Assembly (NCBI GenBank): GCA_963691655.1
Contig: OY829326.1
Span: 42,683,989 to 42,747,988 of the forward strand
Direction of reading: 5' to 3'
DNA from: Toxonevra muliebris
Taxonomy: Eukaryota > Arthropoda > Insecta > Diptera > Pallopteridae
DNA: 64,000 nt
This document shows, piece after piece, positions 46,807 through 59,955 of the stretch (position 1 is its first letter; every line of letters starts with the position of its first letter). A program made the position numbers and the translations under genes. Below the pieces are notes generated by a model. The model was given only the letters and a program-made list of their open reading frames with translations, was not told the DNA's origin and ran no database searches.

Positions 46807-49800
46807 CCAACTTTTAAAACCACTTTGCTGATATATTAATTATACAACTTTGATATTTTGAAAGCTAAAATTGATCACCGAAGCTTTACCATAACCTTGT
46901 TGGATTTTAGAGCAAAGAAAAACTGTTAAGTGTATTGCGAATTTGGTCGTATTAAGGTGAAAAGCACTGTCGATTATGTGAAAATTCCAGCTGCTTAGTG
47001 AAACTTCGGAAGTTCTATTCATACAAAAAGAATTTTAGGAGAAATATGAAATGCTTTCTTAAATTATTTCAAGGAGGTATCAGAAATTCTGTTGTAGAGT
47101 GGTATTTAATCTACAAAAATTAAATTTACTTATCAGCATTATAACAATAATCAAGTGAAATTTTCTCCGTGATTTAGAAATCAGTGGAGCAACTACTACT
47201 TATTATTTGACAAAAATACAAAACCGGAAATCCCTAAGTTTTCTTTATCACATTCAAAAAACATGTTATTAAGAAACAATCATCATAGTCACTGAGAAAT
47301 CCATACCTTAAAAATCATTTCTAAATGTTTTATTAAAAAAAAATTGTTATTTCTAATTTCTTCATTGCATTTTTGCTGTGTATTGTGAAGTTGATTGAAT
47401 CTCCTTCACTATTTGTCTGTATGTGTGTTTGTCTGTCCAGTGCTTAATTATTTAAATAAATGTAGGTATTTATTTATTTCACTGTTGTTTTCTTAATATT
47501 CAATTTAAAATTTTATTAAATTTTCCAGTTGTTTTGGTTTTTTACGTAGTTATTGTTGTGGTTGCTAATATTTCTAAATTGCTGCATTCATCATTTGCAA
47601 TTTTTAATACCCTACGACCACAATATTTTTTGAGCATGAAGTATTTGTGGCATGATATAAGTAAATTGCTTTCTAAAATATTCCCGAACTTTGATATTTC
47701 TGTCAGTTCATCGCTAACGTTAAAAATATACAGACACTGAAATATATGTTACGTATGTAAATTCAATGAAAGACAATTTCTCGATTTAGCGTTGCCACTT
47801 TATCATAATTTCGATCTTCGTAATTAGAAAAAAAAACATTTAGGGACGCTTATTCACTGGTGGTGAGATGCTTGACGGGTAATGTAATTACGAAGAAAAG
47901 GTCGAAGAAAGGAACGAACAAGGACCCAGCAATTTGTGATCTACTTCCGCGAAATCCCTTAAAAATAAATAAATATTGGCAATCTTATCCATTCATCTTT
48001 CCATTCGAAATTTTCAAAAATATATTTCTCCGAATATGATCTCAAAATCAAATCTAGGAATTGTGTAATTTCTCCGAGTTTGTAACTCTGCTGTGTCATG
48101 TTTCTTAGAACCGTCAACTAATAAAACAGTAGAAATTCAGCAAACCACGCCTTCATTAAAAACATACATTTTTGCAAAAATTCAAAAAATTCTATCAATA
48201 TGAGTGTAGGGCACTCAAGCTTTTTGTTTTGTTGTTTTATTTGTTGCTTTTTTGCTTTGGCGCTTGTAGTTTTTCAACTACTCTTTTTTGTTATTATTGT
48301 TGCTATTTATATGTACGATACTGCATTATTCGTTGTGGTTGTTGTTGTTGTCATTGTCGTCTTCATCATTCTCGCTACTACTGATTGCTGCTGTTGCTGT
48401 TGTTTTTATTGTTTGTGTTCTGTTTTCCCCTTCATGCATTTTTGCTCACGCTCATCTTCTTGTCCATCGTCACCACCGCGCTCATTGCTCACTGCTCTCC
48501 TCGTTTAAAACTTGGGGCTTATTGTGAGTTTCTCCTTTCGTAATCAAACACTCTTGACAGAAAAAGCACGTGGTAGAAAAACGTGATAACAGAAATTCAC
48601 AACACAAAAAACGAACCATTGAACGTTAACGTTAACGATGACAACGGCGACGACGACGACGACGACGACGACGCAGTAAACGACGACAAACGTTGACGTC
48701 GTAATGTTGCTGCTATCAAGGCACGTTGTTGCTACTGCTGCTGTGCTGCGTCGATGCTGAAGTAAGCGTCAAATATCGAATAGCAAACGATGAGTGTTTC
48801 ACATGAGGTTCGGTTTCTTCCTATACATACACACATACATGCATACATATAAATACGAGGGTGTATATTATCCATGTGCAGTAAAACGTGGGGAGAATTT
48901 AGTTTTAAGGTATTTATGTAGCATATTTATGCATATTTGTTTCGTTTTTAAGTCAAACCATGATGTTGAGGAAAGCAATTGTTATTGTTGGTTGTATTTG
49001 GTATAGCTGCCGCGACAGTAGCGCCGCTCTGTGATGCTCAGTACAGCGTTTTCATTGGTATTAAAATTACTATCGAATTATGCTAATCACTGCTGAATAC
49101 CTCTGCAATTGCAAAAGCTAGCTACTGCAGCAGCAATTACTTCTGTGCTGTTCGTTTCGCTGCCACTGTCATCGCCACTGCTTCTGCTAATGCTGTTGTT
49201 GTTATTATCTTTTAAATTCAATGCTAATTTTCGCAGACGTCTGTTTTGCATGAGGAAATTTGAGGATACTATTTTAAAATGGATTTCCGTTTGTGAAATA
49301 TTTTTTTGAGGTATGGAAAATTTCCACAAGCTCGTGCCATTTGCTTTTACATACAGTGGCTTGTTGCTATGAGTTACTGGTGAGCTGCTACCACTGCTGC
49401 TATTGCTGCATATGAAGTTGACATGTGCGCGCAAGGATATTTTGTTGTTGGGACTATTATTATTTTTTTTCTTTTTTTATATTATGTCGCGTGCAACTAG
49501 TTGCTTCTCTGTTTTTTTTTTTGGTTTATGTTATTTTTCTGGCATTATTTTTTTTTTTTTAATTGAATGATTTGGTGCATTTCTTTTAAATATGTTCTGC
49601 TATTTTGAAGCAAAGTAGACATTAGGGCGCGGCCGCATTCAAGCTCATACAATGTTCACATTAATGGTTGTCGTGGCATAAGTTCGACTGCACTTGTCGT
49701 CAATAAAAAAGACTGTTTTTTGATGGCGGGAACGATTGCAAATCACTGGAATGTCTAAAATCAAAAAATCAAACAGAATTAGATAAAGTACATGTTTTTC

Positions 49801-50818
49801 TATAACATAGACTATTATTATTCATTTCATTGTGAAGCAATGTTTCGTGTATAAAACCAACTCACCTTCAATCAGCTATGCCTGGTCTATACAAAATCCC
49901 TTCAGACTTTTCATAGGCTTCGTTTTCTTGGTTTCGAACAAGACAATAAAAAAAAATCGATTTTTTGACCCCGAGAATGGGGGGGTACCCTTAACGCTGT
50001 TATTATTGCACATACTTATCAACTTTGCTGCTAATATTGTACTTTCAGGTTAAAATTTAGATTTTATTGATATTAATATTAAGTGTTTTGTCGAACTTGA
50101 GTTATTATTATAATTAAAATCCTCATATCCGATTTCATATTGTGTAAAAATTTTATGAATATCGTTTCAGTGGTTTACAAGATATTAAAGGAAAAATAAC
50201 ACAACTCAAATTGATTTCTATTAGCATTTGAATCTTTGAAGTGCTTTTTAAAATTTTTGAAATAGATTTTTTATATTTTTTCCGCTTCTGTATATTTAGT
50301 ATAAGATTTTATCTAAACAATAGGTAATTTTTTTATTTTTTACATAATTATTTTAAGTCTGCTCATTGAAATACATACTTTGTAATCATATATGGCCTTT
50401 GAAGGCTTGATTATAATTCTTAAATAAATAAAATGAAATTGTGCCTAATTTAAAAATCACTAACAACATCGATATCGTCCACCAACTTTTCTTTTTTTGT
50501 GTGCTTTAGAACTTTCCTTTACGTTTAATAATTTTGATTGTCACATCAATCACAGTTTTAAAAATGTTTTATAGCTCACATGCACATGCAAAGTTGAGTC
50601 AACTAAGGTCGTATTTGAGTGTAAGTAGAATATTAAAATCAACTATGTATAGTATGTGTTTATCGAACATATAATTTTTTTTTCTATTCCTGAAAGCCTA
50701 AATAATATTACAAAAAAAAAAAAATCCACTTTAATATGTAAATGCCTTAAAAAAAATTCTTAAAAATTGTCGTTTTTTCACATGAGAAACTGTACATTTT
50801 ATATTTAATACATTTGGG
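46807..50818. other. Non-coding DNA with simple repeats
   Basis: About 4 kb with no supported gene. GTT/TGC-type short repeats are dense at about 48225-48470 and 49100-49210 and give the many overlapping Leu/Cys/Val-rich open frames. A (GAC)n run lies at 48648-48673. The clustering of CAG/GTT-type repeats resembles fly enhancer or UTR DNA. Confidence 0.45.
48648..48673. repeat. (GAC)n microsatellite
   Basis: About eight to nine GAC/ACG units, preceded by the palindrome CGTTAACGTTAACG at about 48624. Confidence 0.9.
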
Positions 50819-50826
50819 GTGCTCAC

Positions 50827-51714
50827 CAGGGATGCCAACTCATTTTTTCTCTCTCCCCGATAACCCTCGAGAAATCCCCGATTTTCGATCGAATTCTCCG
50901 CATTGGTATAATTTCACATTATAAGAGCGCTACACGCACTTTCCATATAAACATTTTACAAAAACGAAATTGATCCCAACCCTGAACTTTCTCTCCCCAA
51001 AACTTAACCAATTTTCATAGGACTGATAGATTAATAGAAACGTACTTTCTGACTCCGGAATTCTTTACATATAAGCTTCAGCCCATTTTTGATATCAAAA
51101 TTTTCATGGGATTTCTTTTGACTCACATAAAAAATGGCAAAAACTTTGTTTTGAAAAAAACGGGTACAAAGTTTTGACTATCGGTTTTTAACATATAAAA
51201 TATACTTCATCTTCTTTATGATGGCTGACCGTAATTTGTAAGTTTACAGATTAGTCAGCAATGATTAAGAGTTATTAATCAAGAAGAGGTGCTGGACGAA
51301 GGCACAGCTAAGCCTTTCTGAACGGCCGAAAGGGAAGTCGAAGCACCGCGCGACTGTTTTGGTCTGACTGGCACTCGGCGCTATAATCGTCTATATCTAA
51401 GAAAGCACTCTGCGTTTTCTGAAATTTTTACAAAATACTTTCGAAATATAATATTTTCAAATACTTTTTTAAAAATCGATTTTTCCAAACCAATAAATTG
51501 CAGGGTCTGCTTAAGAAAAGATGAAGAATTTAAGACCCAAAATATGAAATATTTCATAAGTACATAAAATTTGACAAAAAATATTCTACAGACTTTAATT
51601 ACTAAAAGCTGAACGACTTCAAATTCCCCGCAAAAAAAAAGTTCATTGCCCGATTCCCCACACCGAGGAAAGTACCCTGCAAATCGGGGAATTCCCCGCA
51701 AGTTGGCATCGCTG
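50827..51714. mobile_element. Non-autonomous hAT element
   Basis: A perfect 8-bp duplication GTGCTCAC at 50819-50826 and 51715-51722. The TIR is CAGGGATGCCAACT on the left and AGTTGGCATCGCTG on the right; hAT ends start CANNG and duplicate 8 bp, which both hold here. Subterminal CCCCG repeats (CCCCGATAACC, ATCCCCGATTTTCG; right side CGGGGAATTCCCCG) look like binding sites. There is no transposase in 888 bp. A diverged TTAA-type element appears nested inside (50975-51515). Confidence 0.9.
50975..51515. mobile_element. Diverged copy of the 51782-53036 element, nested in hAT
   Basis: Shares ordered blocks with 51782-53036: CCCTGAACTTTCTC (compare CCCTGCACTTTCTCGG), AGGACTGATAGATT, CCGGAATTCTTTACATAT, AAAGTTTTGACTATCGG, CACAAAATACTTTCGAA and ATCGATTTTTC, ending near GCAGGGTCTGCTTAAG, the inverse of the TIR. 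It lies within the hAT body, so it was probably picked up by or inserted into it. Confidence 0.65.
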
Positions 51715-51781
51715 GTGCTCACAGTTGATTGTAGTTCTGTGGTAACTGGTAAAATTAATAAGTTTTTGTTTGCATGTTTAA

Positions 51782-53036
51782 GAGGACCCTGCACTTTCTC
51801 GGTCTAAAATTTTATCAACTTTCAGAGGACTGATAGATTTATAAAAATCTACTTGCAAGCCCCGGAATTTTTTTGACATATATTTAACCCTCCGTTTGGC
51901 ACATGGGTCCAGCCAGACCTTTTCGATTTCAATTGCAATTTTAATATGCAATTTCTGATTGAGGTAGCGACTTCAAATTTTGTGACTTTTCCTAAATATT
52001 CATTGTCAATCATTTGAAAAAAAAAATCAAGAATCCGAGTCATACAAGGATAAGTATAACGATGTGCATTTGAATATACTTCGATTTGGCACATGTGATC
52101 GGGCCAGACGCGCATATATTTTATATGAGCCACAACACTCAAAATTCTACTATGTTTGCTTCAGATGCGTTTGGTGAATCAATAAGATAAATACTATTCA
52201 CATTTAATCACAATACTCCATTTATAAACATAATATACCTCAAAATAAAACGTAAAAATTAATGAGACAAAAAATATTTTACCTATTTTCTACGTGATAT
52301 TTTCTTTCTAATTTTTATCTAAATATGTAATTGAATATATGCGAAAGGCACTAGAGACTACGAAAAAACCATTTGCATGTTTTATAAATGCACTTAATTG
52401 CATGTCCAAAATCGCAATATTCTCATAAGTTTGTATGAAAATACATAGGGGTCTGGCCAGACCAAAGGCTATCGAAACATGTGCCAAACGCAGGGTTAAA
52501 TTAAGTATTTTTACAACATCCTGGAGGATGTTTTAAAATCGTCATTAACTGGCGTGCACGATTGCGGCTTACTTGAACGTCTGAAGAAAAAAGAGTATTG
52601 TTATAAAAATTATGAATGGTGGACACACTACAATTATTTTGTTCAACTAACAAATTCTCAAAACTAACGAACCATTAAAATTGGTTTTCTCAAAAATAGG
52701 ACTTTTTTTTTGTCTTAAAAACAATGTTGTAAATTGAGGAAAAAGTTAAAAAAAAACTTATTTTTAATATGTCCTGGGGCCATTGTTGTAATGTAAAACA
52801 TATTTAAATTTCAGTTCGAACTGTTAATTTCTTTTTTTAATTATCGTGCACGCCAATAGCAAAACACTTGTTTTGATAAAAACTGATTCAAAGTTTTGAC
52901 TATCGGGTTTTAACATCTAACACGTCGATATCTTCAAAACTACTCGGAGTTTCTCTTTGAGATTTTCACAAAATACTTTCGAATAAAGTTCTTTAAAAAA
53001 AATCGATTTTTCTACACCGAGAAAGTGCATAGCCTC
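51782..53036. mobile_element. TTAA-flanked TIR element
   Basis: TTAA at 51778-51781 and 53037-53040. Left end GAGGACCCTGCACTTTCTCG, right end (reverse complement) GAGGCTATGCACTTTCTCGG. The TIR is about 22 bp with three or four mismatches. A second MITE (51888-52495) is nested inside, so the original was about 640 bp. No transposase. TTAA duplication suggests a piggyBac-type enzyme. Confidence 0.78.
51888..52495. mobile_element. piggyBac-type MITE nested in TTAA element
   Basis: TTAA at 51884-51887 and 52496-52499. TIR CCCTCCGTTTGGCACATG on the left, CCCTGCGTTTGGCACATG (reverse complement) on the right, one mismatch in 18. CCCT ends plus TTAA are classical piggyBac signals. Subterminal GGTCCAGCCAGACC and GGTCTGGCCAGACC, and an internal TTTGGCACATG, may be transposase sites. 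Non-coding. Its clean ends make it younger than its host element. Confidence 0.88.
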
Positions 53037-54770
53037 TTAATCTTAAAATACACTTAACCAAAATTATTGACCCGGGTAAAGTTTTACATTTTGGGGTGAC
53101 TAGAAAATTTTTAATTTTTCAAGTTTTTCTCGCGGTCACTATTTCTTTGCATAAAAAGTATTTGAAGAAGCTTTTAATGATATTTTAATTTATTAAACAG
53201 CCAAAAGATAACTGAACTTAACTTCTGTAATCTGGTATGCCATTAGAAAGCTGGTTGTTATCCTAGCTAACCAGCGTGACTGTATTGTTTGGTTTGAGTA
53301 AAAATTTGTGCACTTATTTTTTTATACGACATTGGCTTTTAAGTGTAATAATGGACAAATTCAAGAATCGAACTGTTTGGCAATATACAACATGCTAGGT
53401 TCCTCTTTGCCTCCGAAGAGTTAAAACTTGCTTTCAAAAATCACAAACCATCTGTGACCGTGACGGAAAGAGTTAATCAGTTTTGCCCACAAACTGGCAC
53501 TAAATTCGTCAGTTTCTTTATTATGATCAATTTATCAATGACCATTAACCACGAGAGCGTTTAGTTCATTTCAATTGAGCAGATATCTTTTTAAACTTTG
53601 CACACTGAAAGAAATTTACTCTCACTATGCTTTTTTTCCATTAATTAAGACATTTAGTTTCAAACTCAGATATGTTTAAAGAAATTAAAATATAAGTAAA
53701 CAGAAATTAAAAAAATCATGCAATTTTTAAGCTATCCCTTTGAATTTGAATCTTGAAACTTATGAGGTGCTTGGGAACTTCGTTCTACTTTGTAAATGTG
53801 GCAAAATACTAGCTTCGGCAAAAAAGTGGCTTATTTGAACTTGAAACTACACGACTCAATTATGATTGGTCTATTGTTATATAGTAACTATAGTGTCTAG
53901 CTAAACTTTACTGCGCATATTGAGAATAATTTTCTCTCACTTAGAAGTTCTTAAGATTTCTGCTACCAAGTTCACTAATACTCAAGTCAACTCCTTATCG
54001 ATTTCCTTACTGATTTTGATATATATTAATATCAGCCAGAAATGGCGTTTTAATAATATACTTAATTTATTTTTTCCTCGACTTACTTATTATGGGAATT
54101 AATGAAATATGATATGATTAAAATGCCACACTTATAATATTTTCCAAAAAAAAAAAAATCTAAACAATAATGAGAAAACAGCAAATAATTGAAAATTTGA
54201 TTTTGGAATAAATAATCGAAAGAATTATCCTTGAAATCGATAGGTATGATGTATGTATTTATAGAAACTTGGAAAAATTAATAATTACAATTTGTAATAA
54301 AAAACAAAAGAAAATTGATTAACTTGCGGAAATTGAACATAAATTTCGATGCTGGTGTTGCAATAGAAAATTAATTAACAAAAGAAAAATAGCGATATTC
54401 GAAAAATGACAGGAAAAACTGTTTCATATTGATAAAGCTTGTTTTTCAATACATACACATATATATTAAATAAAATAAAAAAGTGGTTTGTATCTGAGAA
54501 GCTAATAAACTAGCGCTTGCAATTTCCACATACCGACTAACAGCAACAACAACAACAACCACTGTATTTATTATAATATGCTCATACCTAAAACAAAACG
54601 ATTACAAAAATAAACGCATTTAAATTTTGTCTGATTCGTCAGTCCAATCAGTACGAACAAACTTTAGTAAATAATACAAAAGTCACGCTGATGTTGCTGC
54701 TGCCGCTGCTGCTTTCCAAGCAAGCAAATAAATTGATAGCTCATGTGAGAAGGTACCCAACACTGCAAAC

Positions 54771-54791
54771 ATACACACACACACACACACA
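54771..54791. repeat. (AC)n microsatellite
   Basis: About ten AC units after CATAC and before AATGT. Confidence 0.9.
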
Positions 54792-55288
54792 ATGTATGCT
54801 TTATCTTATAATCGCACTGCACCGTACCGTACCGCATCGCCTGCCTACATCACCAAATCATCACCAACAAATAATATTTACATCGTCACCTACCGCTAAC
54901 GTTTCGCGGTAGCCCATTTGCCCTCTCGACCACTGTTTAACTCAAATAGAAACAACAAAATTATCCATAAGTATCTATATGTACGTATGAATTCATCAGA
55001 TACTTTTGTTGCTGTTATTGTTGTTGTTGCTTTTCCAACAAACATGATCTCGTTGCTGTTACTGTTGTTGTTTTTTTGCTGTTATTATTATTCTTGCTGT
55101 ACTAGTCGGTTGGTTGTTGTCGTGTACACGTGTTTAGAACGCTGACGCTACTAGACAGTGGGCTTTAGGTCATACCGATATCCACGTGACTTTCATTCTG
55201 CAGTTGCTTGCCGCAGCTGCGTCGCCTACGTTATTCTTCTTCGCTTCTGGATCTGATAAATAATTGAGAAAACGACAGAGACAGAGTT

Positions 55289-55311
55289 AGAGAGAGAGAG
55301 AGAGAGAGAGA
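55289..55311. repeat. (AG)n microsatellite
   Basis: About eleven AG units, preceded by the related GACAGAGACAGAG. Confidence 0.9.
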
Positions 55312-56139
55312 CAAATGGAGAAAATGAGTGAGCGCCAATTTACAAAAGTTGCTGCTAATAGTCACTGCGCTGTTACTTCGAAAGCTGTTGCTGCTGATAC
55401 GATTACTTCTGCTGCTACTGCGACGTTAACAAATCATCAGTGAATGATACTGCTACAGCCAGTATTTAAGGATTTTGCTGTATTTTAACGATTGTGAGTT
55501 GAGCAAAAGTAAAAAATATTTATTGCAGCAATGTTGTGCTTTTAATGCTTTTGCTAATTTCAATTATAAAAAATTTTGTTTAATTCATATAAGCGATGCC
55601 AGTAATAACTTTAAATCTTGAAGTTTCAGAGTAAAAATCAACTTTTGATAGATATTTTAACATGAAAATCACTCGCTTTAAAGAGGTTGAAGGATTAATT
55701 AATAGTGAGAAGGATTTTAACTCCTTGCAATCTACTTCCAGAGGGAGTGTTGAAAGGGCTGAGCTGAGGCAGATTAAAAATAAAAATAGAGAATGGTACC
55801 AATAAACCAACAATTTATATAAATGCAACACATTTTGAATAGCTTCAATGGTATGAATTTAGAAAAGGATCTAGTGCCTTAATCACTAAGGCCTCAGTTT
55901 GCTTCCCCATTTTTAAAAAGTCAATTTCTTTATAATTCAGCTATTTAGTATCAAGTTATCTTACGGGCCATATTGGCCTAAATGTGTCTTATTATAGGAC
56001 AGCCACTTTAACCTACCTAGAAAATTTGCGGTGGTATATTATTCTCTTTTCATCATCAAAAATACTTTAGTCATTGTGTTTATAAAAGAGAGGCTTGGAT
56101 TCAACTTTAAATTGATTACACTGCTCAACAGTCAAAAAT

Positions 56140-56640
56140 GAGCAGAGACGGGACAAGTGTACTTAGGGTAATGGGGAGTCGCTGAGTCCGAATCCGTGGT
56201 CCGTTTTGCTCTGCTACGTCACAATTTTTTTTATTGACATCAAAGAAAGTAACTTGAGAAAAAAATTTGTTTGAACCTGGCTCAGGAACGGTTAAGCGAC
56301 AAGGTGCCATATGGCACTGCTAGGCATTACTGGGTTAAGCTAACAACTAGATAAAAGTGAACGATGATAACGAGGATGAAAAAAATTACGAAAAAATAAA
56401 TTAATAAAAAAAAAAAAAATTTTTTTTATTTTTAAAGTTAAAAAGTAAAAAAAATGGAAAATTTTTTTTTTGGAAAAATGGATGTTTTGATGAAAAAAAT
56501 GTAAACTGCATTTTTTTTTTTTTGATTTTAAAAATTTTGATGCCAATAAAAAAAATTGTGACGTAGCAGAGCAAAACGGACCACGGATTCGGACTTAGCG
56601 ACCACCCATTACCCTAAGTGCATTTGTCCCGTCTCTGCTC
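56140..56640. mobile_element. Foldback MITE with ~100-bp TIRs
   Basis: Left arm 56140-56240 and right arm about 56545-56640 are inverse of each other at high identity: GAGCAGAGACGGGACAAGTG / inverse, CTTAGGGTAATGGG / inverse, and the block GGTCCGTTTTGCTCTGCTAC / inverse followed by GTCACAATTTTTTTTATTG / inverse. The middle is A/T homopolymers. No coding capacity. Flanks give no certain TSD. Confidence 0.88.
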
Positions 56641-57590
56641 GTTTTCAAAAGTTTCAATTTGTAGAACAGTGTTATTGCTGGTTGCAAAAGTTTCGAACTT
56701 TTTTAGGGTCTAGATCGCACAGGCATCTTTTTAAAATGATTGGGAACTGATTTCTGTTGTATTTAGAAATACATCTCAAGCTTCAAATGGTTTGATAAAA
56801 ATTAGAAAGACCAACTTTAGTATATTAATTAGCACTAAATGTGTTAAGAAATAGCCAAATGGGCCAGGCTTTCTTCTAAGGTCATCGATGTAGCGAAACA
56901 TAACTATTAATTGACAATAAAAGTTTCAATTCTCAAAACTGCTATTAAGACTATAAAAAAGTTGAAAAAACTAATGCACAAATGAACGATGAAAAGCGGT
57001 TTTTTTTTACAAAAAAATGTAATCTTTTAATTATTTTATTATAGGAAGCTTTTCGATTATTATAACCGATTGCATCTAAAAACTTAAAAAAGAGAAAAAT
57101 GCAATTGCTTATCAGTACAAGTACTTTCAACTATAAATACTTTTCAAAGTTTAACATTAATAACTACTGCCTGCTAACGATAAGTACAAGCTCATATTCG
57201 TTTCTAATCGTAATTTTAACTTGTACCCACACACATATAAATACGCCGAATAAATTTTAATGTGTCCAAGTTAATTTCACATATTTGGTTAATATGAAAA
57301 TTTATTTCCACATTTTCAATAGCACAGAGTCAAAATGTAATCATTATTGATAACAACATTGCTCATAGTCACTAATAGCAGTTGCAGTCGTCACTGCTGC
57401 ACTGTTGCTTCCGTTGCTTGCGTCAACTGTTGCTGCGCTGCTTGTGTCTGTTTGTGTGTGTCGCTAATAGCTACCCCTTTGAGGTAGTTTTCTTTATATT
57501 ATTTGCTATGCGCAAAATAAAAAAATAAAAATACAAAAAAAATAACAAACACAACGACAACAATTCACATTCGTCAATATTCACAATTTT
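56641..57590. other. AT-rich spacer, possible upstream regulatory DNA
   Basis: No gene seen. TGC/GTTGC-type short repeats at about 57385-57460 precede the promoter candidate at 57596. Confidence 0.4.
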
Positions 57591-57595
57591 TGCAG

Positions 57596-57730
57596 TCAGT
57601 CAGATTGAGCTCTACTGAGACTGAGCTGGTGCTGAGGCCGGCATTTGGTTACATCGCGTTAACTTGTCGAGAATTGTAACGAGACGGACGTGTATAAAGA
57701 TTCACTCGGATGAGTCGCGCGTAGCAAAAT
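57596..57730 (+). promoter_or_regulatory. Candidate distal promoter (Inr, TATA)
   Basis: A perfect initiator TCAGTC at 57596-57601 (+1 at A57598) in a locally GC-richer stretch. No DPE matches at +28, and no TATA lies upstream. Separately, TATAAAG lies at 57693-57699 with no strong initiator 25-35 bases later (TCAACA at 57732 is too far). Either could start a long 5' leader for the exon at 60162. Weak. Confidence 0.3.
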
Positions 57731-58799
57731 CTCAACAATTTTTTTTTTGGATAGGTTAACTAAATAAATCATAAAAAAAAAGATATAGATTCACAAAAAT
57801 ATATATTTCTATTTGAATATTGTGTAAAAAATTATGAAACAGAACTAAAAATAAAGATATTGAAAATAGCAATTACGAAAAAAATTGCAGTTTTATTCTA
57901 TAACTTTTGGAAGACCAAACTTTGTTTGGAACCATAGAAATCAAGTGAAGTGAAACAGTGAGAAAGAAGTGATTTTGAAAAAATCAAATACAAATCAATT
58001 GCGATCAGTGATCGTTTGGAAACTGCACGTAGGCCTAAAAACAAAAATTAAAAAAATCGCAGATTAATATTTTCTAAAAACCGAAAGATCAGTGATCTTG
58101 AATAAAAGAAAAACATTTCTAAAGATATTTTGTGTTTTTCCAAACATGATTGCTTCTTAAGTTATGGATTCCATTTCATTTGTGTTTTTGTTCTTAACTT
58201 ACAATACAAGTTACAAAAAAAAAATATATATTCCATTAGTTTACACAAAATACACTCGTGTATTCATATATATTATTATTATTATTATTACGAATAATAA
58301 TTTTTTGTTCGTTCGCTAGTTCGTTCGTTCTTTCGCTGATTTAATCAAACAAGAAAAGGTATTGCAACGTGACTGAAAAAGCATTTTGAAAAAAAATATA
58401 TATATAAATATGTACTTACACATACATATATACAAAATACTTACATATATAAAAAAAATAAATCTCATTTGATTTGTTTGTTTGTTTGTAAATCAATGCA
58501 GTTGTTGCTGGCTGGTTGTTGGTTTCAAATGAAAAATTACATTTTTGACTTTACTTTTTCAAATAAATTAGAAATTTTTGCTAATATTATTTCATTTCGA
58601 TCATGAATCAATAAAACGTATTCAGCTTTTTGGTATTGTTTAAAATAAAAAAATTATAGTGTAAAGATAAAAATGGCAGATTTTAACAAAAGAGCAAATT
58701 TCAATCTAGAAAAGTTAAATGAAATTGGTTTCTTAGTGTATGATAAAATAAAAGTGTTATTCAGAAATTATTTCTATTTTCAATTTTTAATTTTACAGT

Positions 58800-58833
58800 T
58801 CAGTTACACAATTCAGTTTCAATCAGACAGACA
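58800..58833 (+). promoter_or_regulatory. Core promoter candidate: Inr + DPE
   Basis: The initiator TCAGTT lies at 58800-58805 (+1 at A58802), and AGACA begins exactly at +28 (58829-58833), fitting the Drosophila downstream promoter element A/G-G-A/T-C/T-A/C/G at its strict spacing. No TATA upstream, as expected for DPE promoters. It lies 1.36 kb before the coding exon at 60162 on the same strand. Competing reading: the preceding TTTTTAATTTTACAG also makes a good 3' splice site ending at about 58798, so this could be an exon start. Confidence 0.5.
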
Positions 58834-59955
58834 GTTTTGAGTCATAAGCGGATTAACAAAATTAGCTCCTAATTGATACTTGTTATGTGTACAGGATTTC
58901 AAATATTTTATATATTTGAACGTGATAGGCATTTTCTACAGGTTTATAGTAAATCTATACAGAATAATGCAAACCTTTCCCTGCTGTTTTCTCAATAGAT
59001 GGCGCTGTATATACAGAAGCGGTTAATGTATTTTCTGGAACTTTAAACTCAAGTACTTTCATGATTTCAGAGTAAATGCAATATATTTTGCCATAATAAA
59101 CCTAAAATTATACTACCAAATCTCAAAATCATCACACATTTTCAAGAAAGCTTAATTTCGAATACATTTTCTGATTCTAAATGATTTTTCGAATGACTCA
59201 TTTAAATCGAGACTTAAAATATTAAGTAAATTTCACTGCATTGTTTTCAATGGATCAATTGGTCTCAAGAAATATTCTTCCTTCTGGAAATTCTGAAATT
59301 CATTTCAGGGAACTTTCCTTTAATTTTTGAGACTTCCTTTTTTGAGAATTAATTAAACGTTTCTTAGTTCGTTAGCCTTCTAGTTCAATTCAAGATTGCT
59401 GAGTCATTGAAATCAAACTTTTTCGAATTATTAGTTGAAAATCCCCAGACGATTAGCAAAAATTTCTAAAGTTTAATTGTGTAAAAGGCTTTTGAAAATT
59501 GGTATTTTTTTTTTTAATACTCATTAAAAAAGCTTTTCATTTCAATATTTTGTAATTAATTAAAAACAAATCAAAAGTTTAATCAATTGAAATATTTTAT
59601 AATACATTTACAGTTGTAAAGAAACTGTGTGCTTTTTCTTGTTTGACTTTTTTTAAAAACAGAAATATCGATACATTAAAAACACTAAAAAATAATTACA
59701 TTCACAATTCACACTTCAAATATTTTTCTAAATTATAAACACTTCCATACAAAACAAAATTCACATTGCTAATTTTATAATCGAATGAAAGCAGCTTCCA
59801 GATGTGGGCGTGTTAAAAATGGTTATATATACTGTGTTATATAACAATTGAACAAGAAAATTAAGTCCTTAACAGGAAAACAAAGGAAGAAAGAATAGTA
59901 AAACTGTGCAAAAAAGTGAAAAGTCAGTGATACAAAAAGAGTTTGCTTAAAAAAA

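Larger units (their letters stand above)
53041..56139. other. AT-rich non-coding DNA with simple repeats
   Basis: No supported gene. Contains an AACAAC run at about 54541-54560, (AC)n at 54771-54791, GTT/TGT repeats at about 55008-55075 and (AG)n at 55289-55311. The TAATCACTAAGGC near 55883 may be a SINE scrap. Open frames here are repeat-driven. Confidence 0.45.

Noticed and set aside
48172..48527. Three overlapping Leu/Cys/Val-rich frames
   Set aside because: They arise from GTT/TGC simple repeats; membrane-like composition is a by-product.
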